Shown: positions 1-8,440 of the stretch, piece by piece
Layout: each line of letters starts with the position of its first letter
How positions within the stretch are numbered: the first letter of the stretch is position 1
DNA from: Chryseobacterium echinoideorum
Lineage (GTDB): Bacteria > Bacteroidota > Bacteroidia > Flavobacteriales > Weeksellaceae
DNA length: 64,000 bases
Reading direction: 5' to 3'
Assembly (NCBI RefSeq): GCF_007474535.1
Contig: NZ_VKNW01000003.1
Coordinates: 248,001 to 312,000 of the forward strand
Notes under the pieces: generated by a model
The model's database searches: none
Told to the model about the DNA's origin: nothing
What the model saw: the letters and a program-made list of their open reading frames with translations, nothing else
Program-made: the position numbers and the translations under genes

Positions 1-1094
1 ACAATATTAAATTTCATTTATATGAAGTTTCAGAAAAAGATCAAAAGCCCGAAAATTCTATACAGCTTTGGGCAAGAGAACTGAGATACGATTTTTTTAA
101 ACAGATTCAACAACGAGAAAATCTCAATTTTTTAGTTACGGCACATCATCTGAATGATCAGCTGGAAACTTTTATTATTAATTTATCTAAAGCTTCTGGA
201 ATAAATGGCTTGACCGGAATTCCAATGAATGACAACAACATCATAAGACCTCTTTTAAATTTTACAAAAGAAGAAATTTATGATTTTGCCAAAGAGAATA
301 AGGTTCAATTTCGGGAAGATCTTTCCAACAAAAAGAGTGATTATCTTAGAAACCAAATTCGAAATGAAATTGTTCCCAAACTTTTGCAAACTCATCATCA
401 TTTTCTGAAAAACTTTCAGAAATCATTATTCTATCTGAATCAAACCAAAGACTTTGTTCAGCAGCAGATCGAGCAGATTGAAAGTCAAATTTTAGTTTCA
501 ACTAAAGAAAATATAATTTTAGATAAAGAAAAACTACATCAAGAAAGTGATTTTGTAAAATTTGAAATTCTGAAAAAATATGGTTTCAATAAACCTGATG
601 AAATAAATAAAATTTTTACTGCAGAAACAGGAAGCTATTTCTTTTCTTCTAATTATCAATTGCTCATCAACAGGGATGAGCTGATTTTAATCAATCTAGA
701 TTGTAACACACAAAAAAATTCAGAAATCATTTTAACCAATGCTGTAAATAAATATCAAAAAGATTTAGCTATTGATCTTTTTCATCTAATTTCAGAGACA
801 GAGACGATTAATAAACATTTCACATGGTTGTTTGATGCTGAAAAAATAAGTTTTCCTCTTAAGTTAAGAAAGAAAAAAGAAGGGGATCTCTTCTACCCTG
901 TTCATTTTTCAGGAAAAAAGAAAGTTTCCAAGTTTTTTAAAGATGAAAAATTGTCTAATTTAGCCAAGCAAAAAATCTGGCTTCTGACTGACGGCAATGA
1001 TGATGTATTAGGAATAATTCCTTTCAGACAAGATAAAAGATACGCAAAAGACGAGAAAACCAAGACAATTCTCACCATTTTTTATGAAAAGTAG
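1..1094 (+). CDS. tilS: tRNA(Ile)-lysidine synthase TilS, 5' end missing
   Basis: TilS attaches lysine to C34 of the CAU-anticodon tRNA-Ile in the cytoplasm, so that it reads AUA. The frame is open from base 3 to the TAG at 1092-1094, so the window holds the last 363 residues and lacks the N-terminal PP-loop (SGGxDS) ATP site. What is visible is the conserved TAHHLNDQLET segment followed by NLSKASGINGLTGIP, which is diagnostic of TilS, then the helical and C-terminal substrate-binding domains. An ATG at 210 (MNDNNI just after) is internal, not a start. The end overlaps dsbD by 11 bp, suggesting co-transcription and coupled translation. Identification is firm; only the truncation by the window edge limits it. 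Confidence 0.93.
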   Translation, partial: NIKFHLYEVSEKDQKPENSIQLWARELRYDFFKQIQQRENLNFLVTAHHLNDQLETFIINLSKASGINGLTGIPMNDNNIIRPLLNFTKEEIYDFAKENKVQFREDLSNKKSDYLRNQIRNEIVPKLLQTHHHFLKNFQKSLFYLNQTKDFVQQQIEQIESQILVSTKENIILDKEKLHQESDFVKFEILKKYGFNKPDEINKIFTAETGSYFFSSNYQLLINRDELILINLDCNTQKNSEIILTNAVNKYQKDLAIDLFHLISETETINKHFTWLFDAEKISFPLKLRKKKEGDLFYPVHFSGKKKVSKFFKDEKLSNLAKQKIWLLTDGNDDVLGIIPFRQDKRYAKDEKTKTILTIFYEK

Positions 1095-3165
1095 CATGAA
1101 ATTCAAAAACTGGTTTTTATTAATTTTTCTGTTCTTCGCAACAGTGATTAATGCACAGATCAAAAACCCTGTCAAATTCAAATTTACAATCAACGAACTC
1201 GGCGACAACCAATACGAAGCCGTTCTGAACGCCACACTTGAAAGCGGATGGCATATCAATTCAAAGGATATTCCCGATGATACAGCAATTCCTACAGAGG
1301 TAATATTGTCCGGACAGAATATTGTTCCTATAGGAAAAGTAGTGGAAGTCGGAAAAAAAATTCAGGAATTTTCCGAAGCTTTTGGTGGCGAAATTGCATA
1401 TTATTCTAAAAATGTTGCTTTTAAGCAAAAATTTAAGCTTAAAGATCCTGCAAAAGCCGGAGATGTTGTTGCAGAGATTACTTATCAAACCTGTGACGAC
1501 AGAGTTTGTCTAGCTCCTAATACATTAGAATTTAATCAAAAAATCACTCCAAAAGACGTAGCTGTTACAGCTGTAGACGAGGAAAAAACGGAGCCTGCAA
1601 AAGACTCCATAGTAGCAACGGAACTTCTGCCTGAAAAATCTGCAGCAACGGAAATCACTCCCATTGAAACAGCTAAACTCGACCCAAAACAATTAAAGAT
1701 TTCCTCAATTGACATTGCCAATCCTTTGACCGATTGCGGAACAGGTTCGTCAAAAATCAGTGAAAATTACTGGACTTATTTATTGTTAGGATTTATCGGA
1801 GGGCTGATTGCCTTGCTTACTCCTTGTGTTTTTCCAATGATTCCGCTTACGGTTTCTTTCTTCACCAAAGGAAATAAAAATCCGGCAAAAGGAAAAAGAG
1901 ATGCCATCATCTATGGATTTTTTATTCTTTTGATTTTTGTTTTATTGAGTGTTCCTTTTCATTTGATCGATGGAATTGCAGGAAATATTTTCAACGAAAT
2001 CTCTACCAATGTATGGCTGAATATTGTTTTCTTTTTGATTTTCATTTTCTTTGCCGGAAGCTTTTTCGGATATTATGACATTACATTACCAAGTTCAATT
2101 GCTAACAAATCTTCAAAGGCAGAAGAAGCAGGCGGAATGATCGGTATCTTCTTTATGGCTCTTACTTTGGTGATCGTTTCTTTCTCATGTACAGGTCCTA
2201 TTTTGGGAAGTTTACTGGGAAGTGCAATTACAGGTTCTGCAAATGTTCCTATGCTGTTGACGTTTGCTTTGGCAGGTTTCGGATTAGCTTGGGCAATCGT
2301 TTTTGGATTATTGGCATTATTCCCGCAAGCTTTACAGAGCCTTCCAAAATCAGGAGGGTGGATGAATACTGTAAAAGTAGTTTTAGGATTTGTAGAACTC
2401 GCTTTAGCTTTAAAATTCTTATCAAAAGCTGACTTGGTTTCTAAAACATTCCTTATCAAAAGAGAGTTATTCATTGCGATCTGGATTATCATTGCAATTG
2501 GATTAGTCATTTATTTATTCGGATTGATACGATTTCCACATGATGACAAGAAGCCCAAAATTTCTACAACAAGAAAGATTATCGGAGTTTTAGGAATAGG
2601 TTTCGTAATTTATCTCATTCAAGGATTAATTCCTGCTGAAAGACCAAAATTACAATTACTGAGCGGAATTTTACCTCCGCTGAATGTAAGTTATTTCCAT
2701 GATGAAAAAGACGGAATTTTGGGAATGAAGCCTGAACATGACTTTTTTAACGCCATAGAATTAGCCAAAAAAGAAAACAAGCCAATTTTAATTGACTTTA
2801 CCGGTTATGGTTGCGAAAACTGTCGCAAAATGGAAGAGTTTGTATGGAGCGAACCCGATATTCTTCCAATACTACAGAACGATGTTGTTCTTGCATCGCT
2901 ATATGTAGATGACAAAGAAGAACTTCCTGAAGATCAGAAAACCAAAATTGATTTGGGTGACGGACAAGTGAAGAAAGTAAAAACCATTGGTGACCGATGG
3001 AGCTTATTTCAGACGGCTAATTTCAATAACAATTCCCAGCCTCATTATGTTCTTTTAACTCCTGACGGAAAAGTGATCAACAATCCTGTTTCAGGATATA
3101 TGGAAAAAGAGAAATTCAAGAAATTCCTTGAATGCGGAGTTAATTATTTTAAAAATAAAAAATAA
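1084..3165 (+). CDS. dsbD: Thiol:disulfide interchange protein DsbD
   Basis: This inner-membrane protein passes reducing power from cytoplasmic thioredoxin to periplasmic thiol proteins. It has 693 aa. A signal peptide (residues 1-24, ending in NAQ) precedes an N-terminal DsbD-alpha-like domain with Cys137 and Cys142 (CDDRVC). A Glu/Ala/Thr-rich linker follows, then eight or so membrane segments from about residue 230. These carry the two conserved membrane cysteines, Cys248 (LLTPCVFP) and Cys369 (SFSCTGP). The C-terminal thioredoxin-like domain has the CENC active site at 577-580. All three cysteine pairs are present, so the electron relay looks complete. The start at 1084 overlaps tilS; ATG at 1096 is an alternative that keeps the signal peptide. 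Confidence 0.93.
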   Translation: MKSSMKFKNWFLLIFLFFATVINAQIKNPVKFKFTINELGDNQYEAVLNATLESGWHINSKDIPDDTAIPTEVILSGQNIVPIGKVVEVGKKIQEFSEAFGGEIAYYSKNVAFKQKFKLKDPAKAGDVVAEITYQTCDDRVCLAPNTLEFNQKITPKDVAVTAVDEEKTEPAKDSIVATELLPEKSAATEITPIETAKLDPKQLKISSIDIANPLTDCGTGSSKISENYWTYLLLGFIGGLIALLTPCVFPMIPLTVSFFTKGNKNPAKGKRDAIIYGFFILLIFVLLSVPFHLIDGIAGNIFNEISTNVWLNIVFFLIFIFFAGSFFGYYDITLPSSIANKSSKAEEAGGMIGIFFMALTLVIVSFSCTGPILGSLLGSAITGSANVPMLLTFALAGFGLAWAIVFGLLALFPQALQSLPKSGGWMNTVKVVLGFVELALALKFLSKADLVSKTFLIKRELFIAIWIIIAIGLVIYLFGLIRFPHDDKKPKISTTRKIIGVLGIGFVIYLIQGLIPAERPKLQLLSGILPPLNVSYFHDEKDGILGMKPEHDFFNAIELAKKENKPILIDFTGYGCENCRKMEEFVWSEPDILPILQNDVVLASLYVDDKEELPEDQKTKIDLGDGQVKKVKTIGDRWSLFQTANFNNNSQPHYVLLTPDGKVINNPVSGYMEKEKFKKFLECGVNYFKNKK

Positions 3166-3187
3166 TTTTTCCGATTTACACATTTAC

Positions 3188-3220
3188 AGCCTTATCAGTC
3201 TATTTGATAAGGCTTTTTTA
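3188..3220 (+). terminator. Rho-independent terminator after dsbD
   Basis: A perfect 10-bp stem (AGCCTTATCA / TGATAAGGCT) with a 7-nt loop is followed by a T-rich run. It closes the tilS-dsbD unit. Confidence 0.85.
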
Positions 3221-3312
3221 ATTTTAAACTTAAAATATTTTATAAAATTCAATAAAATCATTTATTTAACATTTAAAATAAAATTTAGGTATAAACTTTG
3301 CTCAAAATTCAG

Positions 3313-3329
3313 ATGAAACTGTGTTTCAT
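3313..3329. repeat. 7-bp inverted repeat upstream of exbD-like gene
   Basis: ATGAAAC-TGT-GTTTCAT lies 32 bp before the exbD-like start, downstream of a near-consensus -7 box (TAAACTTTG, 3296-3304). It could be an operator or a leader hairpin. It has no T-run, so it is not a terminator. Confidence 0.4.
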
Positions 3330-3360
3330 TAAAATTTATTTAACATTAAAAAACTGAATT

Positions 3361-3882
3361 ATGGCTGAAGTTATTGCCCAAGAAAAGCAAGGCGGAAAAT
3401 CCCGTCAGAGAAAGAAAAGAATCGGTATAGACATGACTCCGATGGTAGATTTAGGTTTCCTCCTGATTACTTTCTTTATGTTTACCACGAATTTTACAAA
3501 ACCTAATGTGATGGATCTTGGCTTACCCGCAAAAGGTCCTGTTGAACCGACCAATGTAATTGGTGATAAAAATCAAATCACTTTTATTATCGGTAAAAAC
3601 AACCGTATTTTTTATCATCAAAGCAATGAAAAGGACATTGAAAAATCAGGTTTAACAGAAACCGATTATAATGGCATCAAGGTTGCCAAAATCATTTCTC
3701 AGGCGTATGAAAATGCTCCGAAAAAAGAAATTTTCACCATTATTGTCAAACCCACCGATGAAGCTAATTACAAAAATTTTGTGGATATGATGGATAATAT
3801 TTCGCTCGCAAAAAAAGACCGGTACGGAATTGCCGATATCAAAAACTGGGAAAAGAAAGTTTACGAAGACATGATAAAATAA
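3361..3882 (+). CDS. ExbD/TolR-family biopolymer transport protein
   Basis: ExbD proteins work with ExbB and TonB, using the proton gradient to power outer-membrane transport. In Bacteroidetes, ExbD-type proteins also occur in several larger motor complexes. This one has 173 aa: a basic cytoplasmic tail (about residues 1-22), one membrane helix carrying the conserved Asp of the TPMVDLGFLLITFFMF motif, then a periplasmic domain. No exbB, tonB or second exbD lies beside it, so it is an orphan in this window, with its own terminator. The start follows an AT-rich gap with a 7-bp inverted repeat. Family assignment is strong; which motor it serves is unknown. Confidence 0.88.
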   Translation: MAEVIAQEKQGGKSRQRKKRIGIDMTPMVDLGFLLITFFMFTTNFTKPNVMDLGLPAKGPVEPTNVIGDKNQITFIIGKNNRIFYHQSNEKDIEKSGLTETDYNGIKVAKIISQAYENAPKKEIFTIIVKPTDEANYKNFVDMMDNISLAKKDRYGIADIKNWEKKVYEDMIK

Positions 3883-3890
3883 AATTATAA

Positions 3891-3918
3891 GAGCATTTTT
3901 CAGAATGCTCTTTTTTTT
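3891..3918 (+). terminator. Rho-independent terminator after exbD-like gene
   Basis: Stem GAGCATT / AATGCTC with a 6-nt loop (TTTCAG), followed by eight T. Confidence 0.85.
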
Positions 3919-3948
3919 ATTTAAATTTGAGAATAATTTTTATTTCGA

Positions 3949-4473
3949 ATGAAAAAAATAATCATTTCGGCAATCATTTTTACCATTAGTTTTTCATGCT
4001 CAAAAAAAAGTTCAAACGAAAACCTTAATCAACAAAAAGACAGCCTGAAAATTTCTGATTCAATCAATATAGCAAAACGTAATGACAGCATCAGAATGCT
4101 CAACAGCAAAAATCGTTTCAGAGATTTCAGCGGAAACCACCGTTTCACTTATGAAACTCAGGCATTCAATCCCATTTCAGGCACTGTAACTTTTGATAAA
4201 ATTGAGGGAGAAAGGGATAATTATAACCTGTCGGGAAGTATAAAATCAGGAGAAAATTCGGTCAATATTAAAGGTTTTGTTCAGGTTGTTTCGCCAAAAC
4301 ACATGAATTTCACAGGAGAAATCATACAAAAAATCTCTGTAAATGATAATGGTAAACCTTACATCCGAAAAGGGACTAAAACCTTTATGTCTAAAAATGG
4401 AGGGAAAACTTATCGTCTGCAGGATATGGTAAACGGTTCGGGATTTGTAGACTACATTGACATTCACTTTTAA
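3949..4473 (+). CDS. Putative lipoprotein of unknown function
   Basis: The 174-aa product starts with a lipoprotein signal peptide: MKK, a short hydrophobic stretch, then a lipobox ending at Cys17 (SFSCSKK). A Ser/Asn/Lys-rich spacer follows. The rest is predicted soluble and beta-rich, with many alternating hydrophobic/polar stretches (for example GNHRFTYET and GSVNIKGF-like patterns). I do not recognise the fold or family. It sits 10 bp before an alpha/beta hydrolase and then a patatin in the same direction, so a role at the envelope with lipid or ester metabolism is possible, but that is only from position. Confidence 0.7.
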   Translation: MKKIIISAIIFTISFSCSKKSSNENLNQQKDSLKISDSINIAKRNDSIRMLNSKNRFRDFSGNHRFTYETQAFNPISGTVTFDKIEGERDNYNLSGSIKSGENSVNIKGFVQVVSPKHMNFTGEIIQKISVNDNGKPYIRKGTKTFMSKNGGKTYRLQDMVNGSGFVDYIDIHF

Positions 4474-4483
4474 ATTGTAACTT

Positions 4484-5266
4484 ATGCTCAATTTTGAAAA
4501 AAAGGGAGAAGGAAAAGAAACCCTTGTTTTGCTTCATGGCTTTATGGAAAATATCTCTATATGGAATGATCTGGAAAAAAACCTTTCCAAAGATTTTACT
4601 TTATTTAAAGTAGATCTTCCCGGACACGGGAAGTCTGAAACCATTGCAGAAGTACACACTATGGAACTGATGGCAGATGAGGTAAAAAAAGTTCTGGATC
4701 AGGAAAACATAAAAAGCTTTCATCTTCTAGGGCATTCAATGGGAGGATATGTCTCCCTTGCATTTGCTGAAAAGTTCCCTGAATACCTGAAAACTTTAAC
4801 CTTATTTTTCTCAACTTTTTTAGCAGATGACGAAGAAAAGAAAGAGCAGCGCAGAAAAAGTTACCGTATCATAAAAGATGCTTTCACACATTATGCAAAA
4901 GCGGGAATTCCCAATTTATTTAATCCCAACGAAAGAGACGTGCTTGAAGGCAAAATAGAAACCGCTCTTGAAACTGCCCTTTCTACCAATAACCTCGGAG
5001 CTTTAGCCTGTGTAAAAGGAATGGTAGAAAGACCGGACAGGAAACAGATTCTTGAAAAACTTGATTCTAAAATTTTGGTGATTGCCGGAAAACATGACAA
5101 TGCAGTCAAAACCGAAACAATGATAAAAAATCTTCCGGACAGAACCAACATAAAATCCTATATTCTGGATTGCGGACACAATGGTCACTGGGAAAAACCA
5201 TCAATCTGTGCTGAAATCATCAATACAGAACTGCTTCATCATCTTCCGAAAAAATTTATTCTTTAA
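4484..5266 (+). CDS. Alpha/beta-fold hydrolase
   Basis: This is a 260-aa alpha/beta hydrolase, the usual length for the family. The oxyanion motif LLHGFMENISIW lies near residues 15-27. The nucleophile elbow is GHSMGG (Ser near residue 86). A C-terminal segment has the catalytic His (DCGHNGHWEKP, near residue 235). The order is as expected for esterases, lipases and menaquinone- or ester-hydrolysing relatives. There is no signal peptide, so it acts in the cytoplasm. Its stop codon is directly followed by the ATG of the patatin gene with no gap, so the two are almost certainly translated from one mRNA. The substrate cannot be told from sequence. Confidence 0.85.
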   Translation: MLNFEKKGEGKETLVLLHGFMENISIWNDLEKNLSKDFTLFKVDLPGHGKSETIAEVHTMELMADEVKKVLDQENIKSFHLLGHSMGGYVSLAFAEKFPEYLKTLTLFFSTFLADDEEKKEQRRKSYRIIKDAFTHYAKAGIPNLFNPNERDVLEGKIETALETALSTNNLGALACVKGMVERPDRKQILEKLDSKILVIAGKHDNAVKTETMIKNLPDRTNIKSYILDCGHNGHWEKPSICAEIINTELLHHLPKKFIL

Positions 5267-6061
5267 ATGGGATTATTCTCTTTCAAAAAAAAGAAACCAG
5301 TTATTGGTCTTACATTATCGGGTGGCGGAATGCGCGGAATTGCCCATATTGCTGTCCTGAAAGCTCTGGAAGAATATAATCTGAAACCTCATATTATTTC
5401 AGGAACGAGCGCAGGTTCTATTGTTGCCGCATTTTATTCGTTAGGTAAAACACCGGACGAAATGTTTGAAATCGTAAAACAAACTACTTTTTTTTCCAGA
5501 TCTTATCTAAAACTTTCAAAAAACGGAATTTTCAGTTCCAAATTTATCCTTAAACTTTTTACAGATCATTTTCCCGAAGATGATTTTAAAGTCTTGAAAA
5601 TACCCATCTATATTGCCGCTACGGAAATGACGCATGGGATTGTAGATTTTTTCTCAAAAGGAGAATTGTTTGCTCCGCTTCTGGCTTCATCAAGTGTTCC
5701 TTTTGTTTTACCACCTGTAAAAATCGGTCAGAAAATTTATGTTGACGGCGGAGTTTTAGACAATCTTCCTATAGAACCTATCATTGATAAATGCGATTTT
5801 CTGATTGGCTCACATGTAAATTCCATCAACTATGACAAACTTGAAAACATGAGTCTGATGAAAGAATTTGATAGGATCCTGCATCTTGCCATCGCCAAAT
5901 CTGTTTATTCTAAAGCTAAATCATGCGACATATTTCTGGATCCGCCTAAAATGACCAAATTCAGTCTTTTTAATAAAAAATTTCTGGATGTCATGTTTCA
6001 GGAAGTTTACGAATACACTTGCAAGGAATTGGAAGAAAAAGGATATCAACGAGTTTACTGA
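5267..6061 (+). CDS. Patatin-like phospholipase family protein
   Basis: Patatin enzymes hydrolyse acyl esters of phospholipids with a Ser-Asp dyad. This 264-aa protein, compact for the family, has the oxyanion glycine motif GGGMRG near residue 20, the nucleophile GTSAGS near residue 46 and the catalytic Asp in DGGVLDNLP near residue 163. The N-terminus is basic with no signal sequence, so it is probably cytoplasmic or peripheral to the membrane. It starts directly after the stop of the alpha/beta hydrolase, which suggests a two-enzyme lipid or ester pathway. All key residues are present. Confidence 0.9.
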   Translation: MGLFSFKKKKPVIGLTLSGGGMRGIAHIAVLKALEEYNLKPHIISGTSAGSIVAAFYSLGKTPDEMFEIVKQTTFFSRSYLKLSKNGIFSSKFILKLFTDHFPEDDFKVLKIPIYIAATEMTHGIVDFFSKGELFAPLLASSSVPFVLPPVKIGQKIYVDGGVLDNLPIEPIIDKCDFLIGSHVNSINYDKLENMSLMKEFDRILHLAIAKSVYSKAKSCDIFLDPPKMTKFSLFNKKFLDVMFQEVYEYTCKELEEKGYQRVY

Positions 6062-6089
6062 TTCAGCATATTTCAACTTTCTTTGTCAG

Positions 6090-7097
6090 TTACAAACTTT
6101 CTTCAGTTTCTATTTTCTCTTTAAAAGTTTCAATAGTATCCATTAAATTTTCATAAGATTTCCCTCCTGCTGCATTGATGTGACCACCGCCGTTGAAGTA
6201 CTTTCTCGAAAACTGATTAACATCCATATCATCTTTGCTTCTGAAAGATATTTTTATAAAGTCTTCATATAGGTCTTCCATGAAAAAAGCTGCCATTTTC
6301 ACTCCTAAAATGCTCAAACCGTAATTGACAAAACCTTCCGTGTCACCTTTTTGAAAACCGTATTCCTGTAATTCTTTTCTGGTAAGGTATAAAACGGCAA
6401 CTGTTCCGTTGTTTACCACTTCTATCCTACCTAAAATCAAAGCCAGCAAATGAAGTCGGGAAACTGTATTGGTATCCCATGTATTGGAAGTAATAACAGA
6501 AGGATCTGCTCCTTTTTCGATCAAATTTGCGACAATTCTATGTGTATCCGCACTGGTAGAGCGAAAGCGGAATCCACCTGTATCAGTCATAATTCCGGTA
6601 TACAAACAGTCTGCAATATCTTTATTGACAAGCTTTTCGTCATCCATTGCCTCAATAAAATGATAAATCATCTGACAGGTTGCCGGAATCACAGTATCAG
6701 AATAAACAAAATCAAAATCTTCAGGCTGCTGATGGTGATCAATAAGAATTTTTTTTGCTTTGGCTTTCATCAGCCAATCCCCTAAAAGTCCGATTCTTGA
6801 AGGTGAATTAAAATCTAGACAGAAAATAACATCTGCCTCATAAATAAGATCAGAAGCCCATTTCCTTTTATATTCTCCTATAATACTTTTTTTAGCTTCG
6901 GGTATCCATTTGAGAAATTTCGGAAAGTCGTTGGGGACGATTACATCCGCTTCAATACCTTTTACTTTCAGATAATGCTTTAATCCTAAACTTGAGCCAA
7001 TTGCATCACCATCCGGATTATAATGAGTGAGAATCACGATTTTATTTTTCGGAACAAGGAGTGTATTGATTTCTAAAAGCTCTGCAGGTGTAAACAT
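6090..7097 (-). CDS. DHH/DHHA1 phosphoesterase (NrnA-like oligoribonuclease / pAp phosphatase)
   Basis: NrnA-type enzymes degrade nanoRNA and often also convert 3'-phosphoadenosine 5'-phosphate to AMP. The 335-aa product has the family's motifs in order. HYNPDGDAIGSS near residue 26 is the first metal-binding motif. FCLDF follows near 93, then the DHH signature IDHHQQP near 120 and the TDTGGFRF segment near 170. The C-terminal DHHA1 motif GGGHINAAGG lies near 308. Length and motif spacing match the NrnA group rather than RecJ. A minus-strand TATCTTTG box at 7118-7125 lies about 20 bp before the ATG. Whether it has both activities is not decidable here. Confidence 0.88.
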   Translation of the reverse strand: MFTPAELLEINTLLVPKNKIVILTHYNPDGDAIGSSLGLKHYLKVKGIEADVIVPNDFPKFLKWIPEAKKSIIGEYKRKWASDLIYEADVIFCLDFNSPSRIGLLGDWLMKAKAKKILIDHHQQPEDFDFVYSDTVIPATCQMIYHFIEAMDDEKLVNKDIADCLYTGIMTDTGGFRFRSTSADTHRIVANLIEKGADPSVITSNTWDTNTVSRLHLLALILGRIEVVNNGTVAVLYLTRKELQEYGFQKGDTEGFVNYGLSILGVKMAAFFMEDLYEDFIKISFRSKDDMDVNQFSRKYFNGGGHINAAGGKSYENLMDTIETFKEKIETEESL

Positions 7098-7117
7098 TTT
7101 CTTTAAATTTGAGTTTC

Positions 7118-7125
7118 CAAAGATA
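7118..7125 (-). promoter_or_regulatory. Bacteroidetes -7 box of the nrnA-like gene
   Basis: TATCTTTG on the minus strand matches TAnnTTTG, ending 21 bp before the ATG at 7097. No clear -33 TTTG at the usual spacing. Confidence 0.5.
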
Positions 7126-7294
7126 AAGTTTTTAAAAACAAGAGATGTTTTTACTTAAAAACTTTTACAAATGATTCTATAATTATAGAACTATTGTTTT
7201 AAATAATCGTCCGTCAACACAGAATAATATTCATTTTTAATAATTTAACTTCAAATAAAAAAGAGATGAGAATTTTAAAAAAAAAGTAAAGAAA

Positions 7295-7325
7295 TTTGTA
7301 TCTTATAAAAAATTCTATATCTTTG
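7295..7325 (+). promoter_or_regulatory. rpmH promoter, full -33/-7 match
   Basis: TTTG (7295-7298), 19 nt, then TATCTTTG (7318-7325) is an exact fit to the Bacteroidetes primary sigma consensus. It leaves a leader of about 40 nt before rpmH. Confidence 0.75.
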
Positions 7326-7369
7326 CAACCTGAAAAAATAATAGATAATTACGATTTAAACATATAGTA

Positions 7370-7528
7370 ATGAGTAAAAGAACATTCCAGCCATCAGAAA
7401 GAAAGAAAAGAAACAAACACGGTTTCAGAGAAAGAATGTCTACGCCAAACGGAAGAAGAGTTTTGGCTGCAAGAAGAGCTAAAGGCAGAAAAAGCCTTAC
7501 TGTAAGTTCTGCAAGAGCTAAAAGATAA
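7370..7528 (+). CDS. rpmH: 50S ribosomal protein L34
   Basis: L34 is a small, very basic protein of the large ribosomal subunit. The 52-aa product begins [19 protein letters not shown] and continues [20 protein letters not shown], the classic L34 pattern; it is easily missed by length cut-offs. It has its own promoter and terminator. In many bacteria rpmH is followed by rnpA; here the next gene is ftsE and no rnpA is seen. An antisense frame across the gene is an artefact of its Arg/Lys-rich codons. Confidence 0.97.
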   Translation: MSKRTFQPSERKKRNKHGFRERMSTPNGRRVLAARRAKGRKSLTVSSARAKR

Positions 7529-7553
7529 TTCTTTAGTTACAATATACAAATCA

Positions 7554-7584
7554 TGCTTGAAAAGTACTTTTTCAGGCATTTTTT
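7554..7584 (+). terminator. Rho-independent terminator after rpmH
   Basis: The stem TGCTTGAAAA / TTTTCAGGCA (one G-T pair), with a short loop around GTACT, is followed by six T. Confidence 0.85.
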
Positions 7585-7682
7585 GTTGTTAAAATTTGCT
7601 AATTATTTAGGTTTTTAAAGTATCTTTTTTTACTTTTAAAATCTTAAAAAAAGTTTTTGAAAAGCTTCTTAAAAACAAGATT

Positions 7683-8393
7683 ATGCCACATACAAATATC
7701 TCCGGAGACAGCATCATCCACCTGCAGAATGCAAAAATTGCCCAAAAAAATTTCACGGTGCTTTCCGATGTGAATCTAAATATAAAAAAAGGAAGATTCT
7801 GTTACCTAATCGGCAAAACCGGTTCCGGAAAAAGCTCTCTTCTGAAAACGCTTTACGGTCATATTCCTTTAGCAATGGGAAAAGGTGAAGTGGTAGGCTT
7901 CGATCTTGCCAAGCTTCGTGCTTCAGACATCCCGAATCTAAGGAGAAAGCTAGGTATTGTTTTTCAAGATTTTCAACTTCTCTCAGACAGAACGGTAGAA
8001 AAAAATCTGAAATTTGTTTTGGAAGCAACAGGCTGGAACGATAAGCATAAAATTGACGAACGCATCAATGAGGTTCTATCCAGCGTAAATATGAAAGGAA
8101 AGAAACACAAAATGCCACACGAGCTTTCAGGCGGAGAACAGCAGCGTATTGCCATCGCAAGAGCTTTACTGAATCATCCTGATCTGATCCTTGCAGATGA
8201 GCCTACAGGAAATCTTGATCCTGAAACTTCTAATGAAATCATGACCCTTCTGAAAAAAGTAGCGGAAGACAATCATGCTGCAGTAGTAATGGCAACCCAT
8301 GATTATCACATGATTCAAAATTTCCCGGGAGAAGCCATAAGATGCGAAGACGGGAAGGTTTCAGTTTTAGATACTTCAGAATTATTTGAATAA
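7683..8393 (+). CDS. ftsE: FtsE-like ABC transporter ATP-binding protein
   Basis: FtsE is the ATPase of the FtsEX complex, which controls peptidoglycan hydrolases at the division site. The 236-aa protein has Walker A GKTGSGKS (near residue 43), a Q-loop (VFQDFQLL), the ABC signature LSGGEQQR, Walker B LILADEPTGNLD and the H-loop His (ATHDYHM). The short SDRTVEKN segment and EPTGNLD are typical of the FtsE/LolD group. No ftsX permease gene is next to it; the next gene is on the other strand. LolD or a MacB-type ATPase is the alternative, but the fit to flavobacterial FtsE is better. Confidence 0.82.
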   Translation: MPHTNISGDSIIHLQNAKIAQKNFTVLSDVNLNIKKGRFCYLIGKTGSGKSSLLKTLYGHIPLAMGKGEVVGFDLAKLRASDIPNLRRKLGIVFQDFQLLSDRTVEKNLKFVLEATGWNDKHKIDERINEVLSSVNMKGKKHKMPHELSGGEQQRIAIARALLNHPDLILADEPTGNLDPETSNEIMTLLKKVAEDNHAAVVMATHDYHMIQNFPGEAIRCEDGKVSVLDTSELFE

Positions 8394-8440
8394 TAAAAAA
8401 TTAAGAAATTTAGAGTTTATGATCTTACTAAAATCTAACT

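Noticed and set aside
2073..2510. Antisense open frame of 145 codons across dsbD
   Set aside because: Opposite strand of the dsbD membrane region; the frame stays open because of repeated hydrophobic codons. No support as a gene.
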